DNA from: JBMOUD01 sp049319665
GTDB lineage: Bacteria; Pseudomonadota; Gammaproteobacteria; Enterobacterales; Enterobacteriaceae
Direction: 5' to 3'
Length of the DNA: 64,000 nucleotides
Assembly (NCBI RefSeq): GCF_049319665.1
Contig: NZ_JBMOUD010000014.1
Coordinates: 67,272-131,271, forward strand
The notes beneath the pieces were generated by a model, which saw only the letters and a list, made by a program, of their open reading frames with translations, was not told the origin of the DNA and made no database searches. The position numbers were made by a program, and so were the translations under genes. Position 1 is the first letter of the stretch, and each line of letters starts with the position of its first letter. Below, piece after piece: positions 9,103 through 16,815 of the stretch.

Positions 9103-9660
9103 ATGATAAATATTCCAAAGAAAACGCTCACAAGCCTATTACTACTTGTTCCTTCGGTTTTGTTCGCTGATGCCAACCTAACGTTGGTCACCGTAAAGCC
9201 TTTTGAAAAATCAATTTATCAGGCTGCTGAAAATCAAAATATCAATAATGGTTCACCTACGGATAAACAAAGTTTCGCGTTAGAAAGCAGCGGCAAAGCG
9301 ATAGGTTATTTCTTGGCGGGCCAAGGTTTCAATCAGAGAGATGATTCCGTGTGTTTTGTTGCGTGGTCAACACAATCTCCACATATCACTACTCTCATTC
9401 CAACCATTGGCTATGGTAACTGGGAATCTGAGATATGTAATGACACCAAAGCGGTAGGGATTATTTCCGCACCGAATAACACGGCTCTCAAACTGGCGGT
9501 CATTTATCAAGTGCAATCACCCAATGCAACGGCGACAGAATCTGTCATTTTTAATGTGAGTAATAGTGCACTGGCTGTAGATGAAAACCTCACTGAGAGA
9601 ATAGGTGCGCAGGGCGCAACGACTATCAAAGAACTCAAATCGCTTTATAACAATCAATAA
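9103..9660 (+). CDS. Exported protein of unknown function
   Basis: 185 residues from ATG 9103, chosen because upstream in-frame starts lie inside the hcp terminator. A signal peptide covers residues 1 to about 24 (hydrophobic core LTSLLLLVPSVLF, cleavage near FADA). The mature protein is polar with two cysteines (near DSVCFVAW and SEICNDT) that could form a disulphide. Family not recognised. It heads a run of four exported genes between hcp and tagH; a role as periplasmic immunity or accessory factor is plausible but unproven. Confidence 0.6.
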   Translation: MINIPKKTLTSLLLLVPSVLFADANLTLVTVKPFEKSIYQAAENQNINNGSPTDKQSFALESSGKAIGYFLAGQGFNQRDDSVCFVAWSTQSPHITTLIPTIGYGNWESEICNDTKAVGIISAPNNTALKLAVIYQVQSPNATATESVIFNVSNSALAVDENLTERIGAQGATTIKELKSLYNNQ

Positions 9661-9719
9661 AGAAAATCATAAAGAGGCTGAATCTCTATTTTGGTATTAA
9701 AAACATCGGTAACGTTAAT

Positions 9720-10136
9720 ATGAATAAGACATCTTTGCTTAATACCTCATTCTGCCTATTAGCCTTTAGCGCATTATCTTTTACCACAATGGCACTTGCC
9801 GCTGAAGATTGCTCCAAAAAGACCAGCGATCCAGAAGTATTCACCTGCGCTGCGAACAACCGAACCGTGGCAGAAAAACAGCTAAACAGCGCTTATGCCG
9901 ATGCTAAAAAGCGTATCGATGCGGCGTTCTCTCAGGATGCTGATATCAAAAAACAGTATCTGGCAGTATTTTTAGACTCACAGCGCAGCTGGTTAAAATA
10001 TCGTGATACTCAATGCCAGTTAGTGGCACATATTGCTGATAAAAATAGTAACCCTTATCAGGTCTTCACTAACAATTGTATTGCTAACCTCGATGAAGAA
10101 AGAACCAAACAGTTAAAAGAAATTCCCTACGATTAA
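9720..10136 (+). CDS. Periplasmic LprI/DUF1311-family protein 1
   Basis: 138 residues with a signal peptide (cleavage near residue 27, LAAEDC). The mature part carries the LprI/DUF1311 pattern: paired cysteines (DCSKK and FTCAANN), an AEKQLNSAYADAKKRI helix, and LDSQRSWLKYRDTQC with a late cysteine. The family is named after a mycobacterial lysozyme inhibitor and is typically periplasmic. It is a close paralogue of the gene at 11021, with matching motifs along its whole length. Inside a T6SS locus such proteins could protect against peptidoglycan-targeting effectors; that role is inference. Confidence 0.75.
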   Translation: MNKTSLLNTSFCLLAFSALSFTTMALAAEDCSKKTSDPEVFTCAANNRTVAEKQLNSAYADAKKRIDAAFSQDADIKKQYLAVFLDSQRSWLKYRDTQCQLVAHIADKNSNPYQVFTNNCIANLDEERTKQLKEIPYD

Positions 10137-10200
10137 TGTTGATATATGGCTAAATAAAAACATACGAATGTAATAACCCTAATGCCGAGCGAAATAAAAA

Positions 10201-10995
10201 ATGACCTCAAAATATATAAAATCTGTGGTGGCATTTTTATTTATTGGATCTTGGTCTGTCTCAGTTTTGGCCGAAGATCAAACTGATTTAATGGGGAAAT
10301 GGCAAGTTGTAGGGGCTTCTATCAACACCGAGTCTCAACGGACGTTGAATTATCAATACAACGATGACCGGCTGGTGGGGCGTGAACTGACGATAACACC
10401 ACAGTCGATACTCTCAAACCTTCCTGGTAGTAACCACTGCCAGTCGCCGAGCTTTCAACAGCAGGAGCTCACGTTAGATAGCTGGGTGAAGAAAGCGGTG
10501 GGTGAGGCGGAGAGTGCTGATGCCAAAAGCTATAACCTTGGCTCGCCGGGAAATGATAGCGTCACGGTATTCAACATCAACTGCCAGAACGGAACGTTCT
10601 CGGGCGAGGGTGACGCGGATAATGTATTGATTGCCCTCTCGAGACATAAAATACGACTTAATTGGAGTGATGGTACTATTTTGATCCTTATTCCAGCCGA
10701 TACGAACACTTTGCCACAACCGTCTTTCTCCTGCGCTAAAGCGAACAATGATACGGAGAATGCGATTTGTAATGATGCTGAGCTTGCTGCTTATGATGTC
10801 AGTGTTGATCGCGCTTTTAACTTCTGGCGTAAGCAGGCGGTGGCAGCCGGTAACAGCGTTGTGCAGCATCGAATACTCAAAACCCAAAGAGCCTGGTTAC
10901 ATGAGCGTAATAGCTGCGGTGAAGATAAAACCTGTCTGCGAACTCAGATGCAGCAACGTCTGGAATCTTTGGCTCATGCGATGGATGAGCAATAA
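10201..10995 (+). CDS. Exported two-domain protein with C-terminal LprI/DUF1311-like domain
   Basis: 264 residues with a signal peptide (cleavage near SVLAEDQ, residue 25). The N-terminal domain (about 25-175) opens with LMGKWQVVGASI, resembling lipocalin-like beta barrels. The C-terminal part (about 178-264) has the DUF1311 layout: FSCAKANNDTENAIC, a helix, LKTQRAWLHERNSC and EDKTCLRTQM. It is thus a longer relative of the two single-domain LprI-like proteins on either side, and the gene order suggests local duplication and fusion. Precise function unknown. Confidence 0.65.
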   Translation: MTSKYIKSVVAFLFIGSWSVSVLAEDQTDLMGKWQVVGASINTESQRTLNYQYNDDRLVGRELTITPQSILSNLPGSNHCQSPSFQQQELTLDSWVKKAVGEAESADAKSYNLGSPGNDSVTVFNINCQNGTFSGEGDADNVLIALSRHKIRLNWSDGTILILIPADTNTLPQPSFSCAKANNDTENAICNDAELAAYDVSVDRAFNFWRKQAVAAGNSVVQHRILKTQRAWLHERNSCGEDKTCLRTQMQQRLESLAHAMDEQ

Positions 10996-11020
10996 AGTGA
11001 TATCGACAAACGGAATGAAC

Positions 11021-11416
11021 ATGAAAAAGATAATACTCATCCCATTGGCTGCATTGTTATTTCTACCCAGCGTTTTTGCCGCGGATGTCTGTTCTGATCC
11101 GGCTTCGGATGTCGATGTATTGAACTGTGCGTTACAAGACAGAGAGCGTGCTGAAGTATCATTAAACCAGCAATATTTAGCGGCGAAAAAACGTATTGCA
11201 AGTCGTTATGCTGCTTCTCCCAAACTGGCCAGTGAATATCAAGAAACGTTACTTGATTCGCAGCGTGGCTGGCTTAAATATCGGGAGGGGCAGTGCAAAC
11301 TTGAGGCCTTTTTGGCCGAAGAGAAAACCAGTGCCAACCAAGCGCTGGTGAGTCATTGTGTTGCCCATTTAAATAAACAACGTATTAATCAGTTAAAAGC
11401 GATGCCCTATGAATAA
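11021..11416 (+). CDS. Periplasmic LprI/DUF1311-family protein 2
   Basis: 131 residues. ATG 11021 is chosen over 11015 because CGGA (11011-11014) is spaced correctly only for the later codon. Signal peptide to about residue 21 (PSVFAADVC). The mature part repeats the motifs of the 9720 paralogue: DVLNCALQDRERAEVSLNQQ, AAKKRI, LDSQRGWLKYREGQC, and ends LKAMPYE against LKEIPYD. Two diverged copies and one fused copy suggest selection for several specificities, as expected of immunity or inhibitor proteins. Confidence 0.75.
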   Translation: MKKIILIPLAALLFLPSVFAADVCSDPASDVDVLNCALQDRERAEVSLNQQYLAAKKRIASRYAASPKLASEYQETLLDSQRGWLKYREGQCKLEAFLAEEKTSANQALVSHCVAHLNKQRINQLKAMPYE

Positions 11417-11526
11417 ACCGACACAAGCAAAGAATAGAGCTGAGGAATTTAATTGCTGAGTTTTCTACTCATTCTGCGCTGAATTTGCATGTAAGATATT
11501 CTTTAGTATTAATAACCCACAGACTA

Positions 11527-11564
11527 CAAACGTTGCGAGCCTTCACCGAGACTCACAACGTTTG
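11527..11564. promoter_or_regulatory. Inverted repeat upstream of tagH
   Basis: CAAACGTTGCGAG (11527-11539) is the inverse complement of CTCACAACGTTTG (11552-11564) with one mismatch, 32 bp before the tagH start. No T-run follows, so it is more likely an operator or leader hairpin than a terminator. Confidence 0.4.
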
Positions 11565-11595
11565 AGTGCTCATCATACCCAGGTAGGATTAAGCT

Positions 11596-13542
11596 ATGCG
11601 ATTCACCATTATTTCGACCAAACCCGGCCATCAGCCACCGCAAAGCAGCTGCGATTTTTACCAGCCGGGCGGCACCATTGGACGCGGCACCGATAACAAT
11701 TTGGTGTTGCCAGACAATGAGAGAATCATTTCTCGGTTACAGGCCATTGTGCATATTGCCGCTGACGACGAATGCCGTATTACCAATCGCGGCAATGTCA
11801 CTCGTGTTGTTCTCAATGATATTCCGTTAGAGCGTGGCCGCCAGGTTGAGCTTCAAGACGGCGATATCCTTGGTATTGATGACTATTTGATTGAAGTCAC
11901 TGATTTGACGCCACGCAGCCAACCGGCTAGTCGCCTGTCTGCCGTGTCTCAACCGATTAGCAAATCGTCTGCTAGCAGACAGGCTGCCCATGCAGCTAAA
12001 GATAGCGGGCCTACTGCGGTACCGACCGAAATTTGGGATAGCCTGATGCAGGAGTTTTCTATCTCCGACAGTATCTCGAGTAGCCGTCAGAAACCGCAGG
12101 ATGTGCAGAACTTTAATCCGTTTACCGCACCGAAAGAGCCGGAACGCAATCCAGAAGATCCACTGGCTCATTTCACTACCAGTAGTGAGCCGCTGTTTGA
12201 ACAGAAAAGAGTTGATACCGACAAACTGTTTAGCGAAGACGCGCTGTTTAAAAGCGACAGTATCTTTAATGACGTCACGCCAAGTAGCTTAGTTCCACCG
12301 GTTGGCGAACGTGCGCGCGAGACCAAAAAACACTCAGCTGATGAGCTCGATCCTTTGGCTCTGTTTGGTGGGAGTGCCGGCGGTCAAAGCCAAACCCGCG
12401 GTGACGACCCGCTAGGATTAATGATGGGAGGCGCAGTTCCACTTACCCAGCCTGACAGTTCAACGCCTGCATCAAAGGCTGCGCCAGAGCGGGAGCAGCA
12501 AAACCGCGCCATTCCTATGCCGCCGCCGAAAGCGCAGGAATCGAGTGATATTCTCTCGACGCTGGGACAGACTTCGTTGAATGATTCGCCATTGTTTGTT
12601 GGTGAAGAGTTTGCTGGAGAAGAGTTGGCGGGTGAAGCTTTTACCAATGAATCTCAGGTAAATAATCACATTGCTGATGAGCGTTTCACTAGCGAAGTGC
12701 GCACCGAGCAGCAATCGTTGCAGCGGCAGGCCGTCCAGCAACAAGAATCTCAGCAGCCACAGGCCGCCAGTGACGCCCAAGATTACGCTGGGATCACCTT
12801 GCCAACGCCGCAGGCGGTGCAGCGTCATGCCGCACAAGTCCCGAAAGGGCGTCTGCGTATTGATCCGGTACAAAGCGGTTCTGGGCAAGCAGATGCGCCA
12901 TCCAAACCCTCGAGCGGCGATGTGCTGCAAGGTGAATTGCTCGAAGCATTGCTTGAAGGCATGGGCCTTGGTGATATGAAGCCAGTGCCGCAGTTTGACC
13001 GGGAAAATATGCGTCAGCTCGGGCAGATGCTTAGCATGTTCTCTCAAGGTACGGTGGCATTGCTTTCCTCGCGCTCGATTCTTAAGCGCGGCGTAAAAGC
13101 GGATATGACCATGGTGCTGGACGATGCCAACAACCCATTCAAGCTGCTGCCGTCCGGAAAAACCGTGCTGATGCAGATGTTTGGTACGCATATGCCGGGC
13201 TTTATGCCGCCGAAAAAATCAGTACGTGATGCGCTAATCGATTTGCAGGCTCACCAGTTGGGAATGATATCCGGTATTCGCGCCATTATTGCCTCAATGC
13301 TGCAGTCCTTTAACCCTGAACAGTTAGAAGAAGAGGCCAAGCGTGACGGTGCGGTTTCCCGTCTGTCGCTGCCAGCCAGCCGTAAAGCCGCATTGTGGGA
13401 TCACTTTGTTCGCTGCTATGGCAATACCGCTGGTGAGATAGAGGATGACTTCCACACACTCTTTGGCGAAGCCTTCCTGCACGCCTATGACATGGAAGTG
13501 AATCAGTACAAGGACTCACAAAGCGGATCGGAAGAACAATGA
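11596..13542 (+). CDS. tagH: T6SS FHA-domain protein TagH/Fha
   Basis: 648 residues. An FHA phosphothreonine-binding domain at about residues 20-100 (TIGRGTDNNLVLPDNERIISR) is followed by a long low-complexity, Q/S/P-rich linker and a conserved C-terminal domain from about residue 440 (LLEALLEGMGLGDMKP onward) typical of TagH proteins. In T6SS loci with threonine-phosphorylation control, Fha is phosphorylated by PpkA and dephosphorylated by PppA, and its phosphorylated form promotes assembly. Both enzymes are encoded here. The linker contains a short repeat (EEFAGEELAGEAF). pppA overlaps its end by 4 bp. Confidence 0.92.
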   Translation: MRFTIISTKPGHQPPQSSCDFYQPGGTIGRGTDNNLVLPDNERIISRLQAIVHIAADDECRITNRGNVTRVVLNDIPLERGRQVELQDGDILGIDDYLIEVTDLTPRSQPASRLSAVSQPISKSSASRQAAHAAKDSGPTAVPTEIWDSLMQEFSISDSISSSRQKPQDVQNFNPFTAPKEPERNPEDPLAHFTTSSEPLFEQKRVDTDKLFSEDALFKSDSIFNDVTPSSLVPPVGERARETKKHSADELDPLALFGGSAGGQSQTRGDDPLGLMMGGAVPLTQPDSSTPASKAAPEREQQNRAIPMPPPKAQESSDILSTLGQTSLNDSPLFVGEEFAGEELAGEAFTNESQVNNHIADERFTSEVRTEQQSLQRQAVQQQESQQPQAASDAQDYAGITLPTPQAVQRHAAQVPKGRLRIDPVQSGSGQADAPSKPSSGDVLQGELLEALLEGMGLGDMKPVPQFDRENMRQLGQMLSMFSQGTVALLSSRSILKRGVKADMTMVLDDANNPFKLLPSGKTVLMQMFGTHMPGFMPPKKSVRDALIDLQAHQLGMISGIRAIIASMLQSFNPEQLEEEAKRDGAVSRLSLPASRKAALWDHFVRCYGNTAGEIEDDFHTLFGEAFLHAYDMEVNQYKDSQSGSEEQ

Positions 13543-14333
13543 ATATCACTACCGCCTCACTCTCCGCGCAGGGAGCCCGCGCGAGCAATCAGGATCAAAC
13601 CGGCGAAACCATAGGCGAACGTTCTGCCTGTTTCGTCGTGTGCGACGGTATCGCCGGTTTACCCGGCGGTGACGTGGCGGCAGAACTGGCGCGTGATGCC
13701 ATCATTTCGAACTTTGATGGTGATAATCATCTGAATGCCCAGCACATCCGCCAATATGTTAACGATGCCAACCGGGCGATTCGTACCAAGCAAAAAGCGG
13801 TGCAGGAATACCATCGGATGGGGACGACGCTGGTCAGCCTGTTTATTGACCGCGATTACCAGCTAGCTTATTGGGCGCATGCGGGGGATAGCCGTCTGTA
13901 TTTATTCCGTCGAGGCTGGCTCTACCACGTCACGGCCGATCACAGCCTGGTGCAGCAGATGAAAGATGCGGGTCACCAGATAGAAGGGTTGAACAACAAC
14001 TTACTCTATTTTGCGCTGGGAATGGGCGATGAAGATCGTGAAGCCAGCTACAGCGATGTGGTGCCGATTGAGGATGGAGATGCGTTCTTACTCTGTACCG
14101 ATGGCTTCTGGCATGGGGTCAGTGAAGAACAGATGAAACAGTCGCTGCATATGGTGAATAACCCGCAGGAATGGCTGACCTTAATGAATCAAATTATTTT
14201 GAAAAATGAAGACAACGCGCAGGGTAAACAGGATAACTATAGCGCCGTCGCCGTCTGGGTGGGTTCGCCTCAGGATACGACACTGCTGCATACGCTTTCT
14301 GACGCGGCGCAGTTTTTCCCTCTTCGTGATTGA
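13539..14333 (+). CDS. pppA: T6SS PP2C-type phosphatase PppA
   Basis: 264-residue PPM/PP2C serine/threonine phosphatase. Metal-binding and catalytic motifs are visible in order: SNQDQTGE, VVCDGIAGLPGGD, MGTTLVSLF, AHAGDSRLYLF, LLCTDGFWHG and the closing DNYSAV. It opposes the kinase PpkA (22478) by dephosphorylating Fha, switching T6SS activity off. The start codon overlaps the tagH stop (ATGA), so the two are translationally coupled. Confidence 0.93.
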   Translation: MNITTASLSAQGARASNQDQTGETIGERSACFVVCDGIAGLPGGDVAAELARDAIISNFDGDNHLNAQHIRQYVNDANRAIRTKQKAVQEYHRMGTTLVSLFIDRDYQLAYWAHAGDSRLYLFRRGWLYHVTADHSLVQQMKDAGHQIEGLNNNLLYFALGMGDEDREASYSDVVPIEDGDAFLLCTDGFWHGVSEEQMKQSLHMVNNPQEWLTLMNQIILKNEDNAQGKQDNYSAVAVWVGSPQDTTLLHTLSDAAQFFPLRD

Positions 14334-14354
14334 TACCGGCTTACAAGGATTTTT

Positions 14355-15395
14355 ATGAAACTTTGGCTTTCTGGTTTGGCTCTGCTCGTCATATCCGCCG
14401 GTGTTCAGGCGGAAAACTACCGTATCGTACAATCGCCATCGCAAAAACTGGATGTCTGGATCGACAATATTAAAGACAACACGCCGAAAAGTTGGTGTGG
14501 CGGCGATCTGCCACTGCGCATCGTCGCTAATGGCGAAAAAAACGTTCACCTGCTGAACAGCTTTATGCCGCGTCTGGGGTCTTTGCTAGAAAGTCAGTGC
14601 CGCACGTTAAATGTCGTGCATTGGACATTTACCGCGCCGGACGGCACGACGCTTAACCAGGGTATCGCTAAAAAATCTGGCGAATGGGCGCCGATTGTTG
14701 CCGCTGAGACGGTCAGCACGGAGGTAGTCAGCACTGCCACGGCGACCACAACCACAGATACGGCTAGCGCGGCGACGACAAATGCTACTCCAAGCGTTGT
14801 TGCCCCTGCGGCTGTTCGCCCTGAAACCTTATCTCCTGCGGCTGACCACTCACCTTGGCTGGAATTTAAACTGCTAAGCGGTTGCCACCTGCGTACCTTC
14901 TGGAATGACAGTGCCAGCTCACCAACGCTGTTTATCCCAGATCAAGGCGCTGGAAAATGTGAAAAAGTGGGTTGGTTGAATGGTCGTAGCGATGTGATTC
15001 AACTTAACAAAGGCGTTGAGAAAAAGCTCACCATGACCTTTGTTGATGGTTTCCCGATTAGCGGTCTGAGCAAAAATGCCGATATCGAAAGCCTGCTGAT
15101 TACTACGGTTAACAACGAACGTATGGTACTGAGCGATGCGCATTCAGACCAAAGCTGGATGATCCTGCCTTACGTTTCTAGTCTCAACGGCTGGAAAGCC
15201 GATGGTACCGTGGCGGTGGAAGTCTCACATGAACTGGCCAGCGATGAAGTGCGCCTCAATGCGCGTCTGGATGATGTGCGCAAAGTCTGGTCTGCACTGC
15301 TGGAGCCGGGAACCAAGCTGAATATTGTATTGGTCGATGCCTTATATCCACAACTGCGCAATCCGGCGGCAAGTGCTTACCGGACAGTGAAGTAA
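14355..15395 (+). CDS. T6SS-linked periplasmic protein of unknown function
   Basis: 346 residues with a signal peptide (cleavage near GVQAEN, residue 20). Two cysteine-containing domains of similar size are joined by a Ala/Thr-rich linker (about residues 120-155): the N-terminal one carries SWCGGDLPLRIVANG and LESQCRTLNV, the C-terminal one FKLLSGCHLRTFW and GAGKCEKVGW. Neither was recognised. It sits in the phosphorylation/baseplate stretch of the T6SS operon with short gaps (21 bp before, 37 bp after), so it is probably a system component or envelope sensor feeding PpkA; that role is inference. Confidence 0.6.
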   Translation: MKLWLSGLALLVISAGVQAENYRIVQSPSQKLDVWIDNIKDNTPKSWCGGDLPLRIVANGEKNVHLLNSFMPRLGSLLESQCRTLNVVHWTFTAPDGTTLNQGIAKKSGEWAPIVAAETVSTEVVSTATATTTTDTASAATTNATPSVVAPAAVRPETLSPAADHSPWLEFKLLSGCHLRTFWNDSASSPTLFIPDQGAGKCEKVGWLNGRSDVIQLNKGVEKKLTMTFVDGFPISGLSKNADIESLLITTVNNERMVLSDAHSDQSWMILPYVSSLNGWKADGTVAVEVSHELASDEVRLNARLDDVRKVWSALLEPGTKLNIVLVDALYPQLRNPAASAYRTVK

Positions 15396-15432
15396 TTGAA
15401 GCAATTCAATACATTGACGTAAGGAGTCAGGA

Positions 15433-16254
15433 ATGACGATCAATACCCTGTATCAACAATTAGCGGGCACTTCGCTCAGCGACAGTCTGGCGCGTTTGGA
15501 AAGCGAGATTAAAGCACAGCCGGCTAACGCCGATTTGCGTGCCGCTTTTGTACAACTGCTCTGTTTGTCTGGCAATTGGGCTCGGGCGCTCGTCCAACTG
15601 AAAAGCTGGCTAGCACTCAAACCACAGGCCAAGCCAACGGTAACGTTATTGCAGCAGGCCATCAGCGGTGAGCAGCAGCGTATCGACGTTATGGCAGGAC
15701 GCGCTCGCCCGCACATGCCAGATACGCAATGGCCGTGGGTTGCGGCGATGGTTTCCGCGCTTGGCGAACAGGGTGATGCCTCTCATCAACGCCGTCATGC
15801 GGCGCTGGCACAAGCGGATGTGAATCCCGCAGAAATCACCCTCCAGGACGGCAGCGTGCATCACAGCGGCTGGCTAATGGATGGCGATGCTCGCCTGGGG
15901 CCAGTTTGTGAGGTCATCGTCAACGGTCGTTATGCCTGGCTACCTTTTAGCGCTATCGAAGAGATGCGTTTTCAGGCGCCGGCCAGCGTCACTGATTTAG
16001 TATGGCGACATACTTCGGTGCGTCTGGTCGATGGCACGGAACAAGTGTGTCAAATCCCGGCTCGTTATCCGTTAACTGAACCTAGCGAAGAACGCTTCTT
16101 GCTGGCACGGGCGACCGAGTGGCAAGCGCTGGATGGCGATGAATCACAATATCTGGGCCACGGTCAGAAAGTGTGGCTGAACGATAGCGAGGAATTCCCG
16201 CTGTTAACGCTAGAAACGCTGACTTTCAGTGCGGGTGATGCTGGGCATGAATAA
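15433..16254 (+). CDS. tagJ: T6SS accessory protein TagJ (ImpE)
   Basis: 273-residue ImpE/TagJ protein. The N-terminal third is TPR-like (LRAAFVQLLCLSGNWARALVQLKSW), and the C-terminal domain has the conserved LGPVCEVIVNGRYAWLPF and GHGQKVWLNDSEEFPLL blocks. TagJ binds the sheath and ClpV and influences sheath recycling in systems that carry it. It overlaps tssE by 8 bp. Confidence 0.9.
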   Translation: MTINTLYQQLAGTSLSDSLARLESEIKAQPANADLRAAFVQLLCLSGNWARALVQLKSWLALKPQAKPTVTLLQQAISGEQQRIDVMAGRARPHMPDTQWPWVAAMVSALGEQGDASHQRRHAALAQADVNPAEITLQDGSVHHSGWLMDGDARLGPVCEVIVNGRYAWLPFSAIEEMRFQAPASVTDLVWRHTSVRLVDGTEQVCQIPARYPLTEPSEERFLLARATEWQALDGDESQYLGHGQKVWLNDSEEFPLLTLETLTFSAGDAGHE

Positions 16255-16813
16255 GCCGCGCGGAGAAGAGAATGATCTGCTGCGTGGCGGCTGGCGTCAG
16301 CGCAGTAAGCAAGAGTCAGTCGGCGCGCGTGACAAAATGCAGCCGTCGTTGCTTGACCGCCTGACCGATGATGCGCCGGAAAAACGTCAGGAACCGGCTA
16401 ATAGCAATTTAATCTCACACAGCATGTTACGCCGCCATGTATTACGTGATTTGCAATGGCTGTTTAATACCATCAATAACGAAGCCCAGCAGGATTTAAG
16501 CGGTGTCGATCAGGTACGCCGCTCGGTGCTTAACTTTGGTATCGCGCCACTGGCCGGTCAGCGCATGTCAGATATTGAATGGCAAGATATCCAGCGCAAA
16601 CTGACGGAGGCCATTTTGCACTTCGAGCCGCGTATTTTGCCACAGGGATTACAGGTGCGCTGCGTATCCGATACTAAATCTCTCGACTTACACAACGTGT
16701 TGTCGATAGAAATAAAAGGGCGTTTGTGGTGCGTACCTTATCCGCTGGAATTTCTATTTCGTACTGATGTGGATCTGGAAAACGGCCACTTTGAGCTTAA
16801 AGACGCGGGGTAA
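16247..16813 (+). CDS. tssE: T6SS baseplate protein TssE
   Basis: 188-residue TssE, homologous to phage T4 gp25 (GPW_gp25 domain over about residues 60-175: HVLRDLQWLFNT, VRRSVLNFGIAP, EPRILPQGLQVRC). It is part of the baseplate wedge that starts sheath polymerisation. The start is uncertain: ATG 16247 overlaps the tagJ stop (ATGAATAA) and suggests coupling, while ATG 16238 is also in frame. Confidence 0.93.
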   Translation: MNKPRGEENDLLRGGWRQRSKQESVGARDKMQPSLLDRLTDDAPEKRQEPANSNLISHSMLRRHVLRDLQWLFNTINNEAQQDLSGVDQVRRSVLNFGIAPLAGQRMSDIEWQDIQRKLTEAILHFEPRILPQGLQVRCVSDTKSLDLHNVLSIEIKGRLWCVPYPLEFLFRTDVDLENGHFELKDAG

Positions 16814-16815
16814 GC

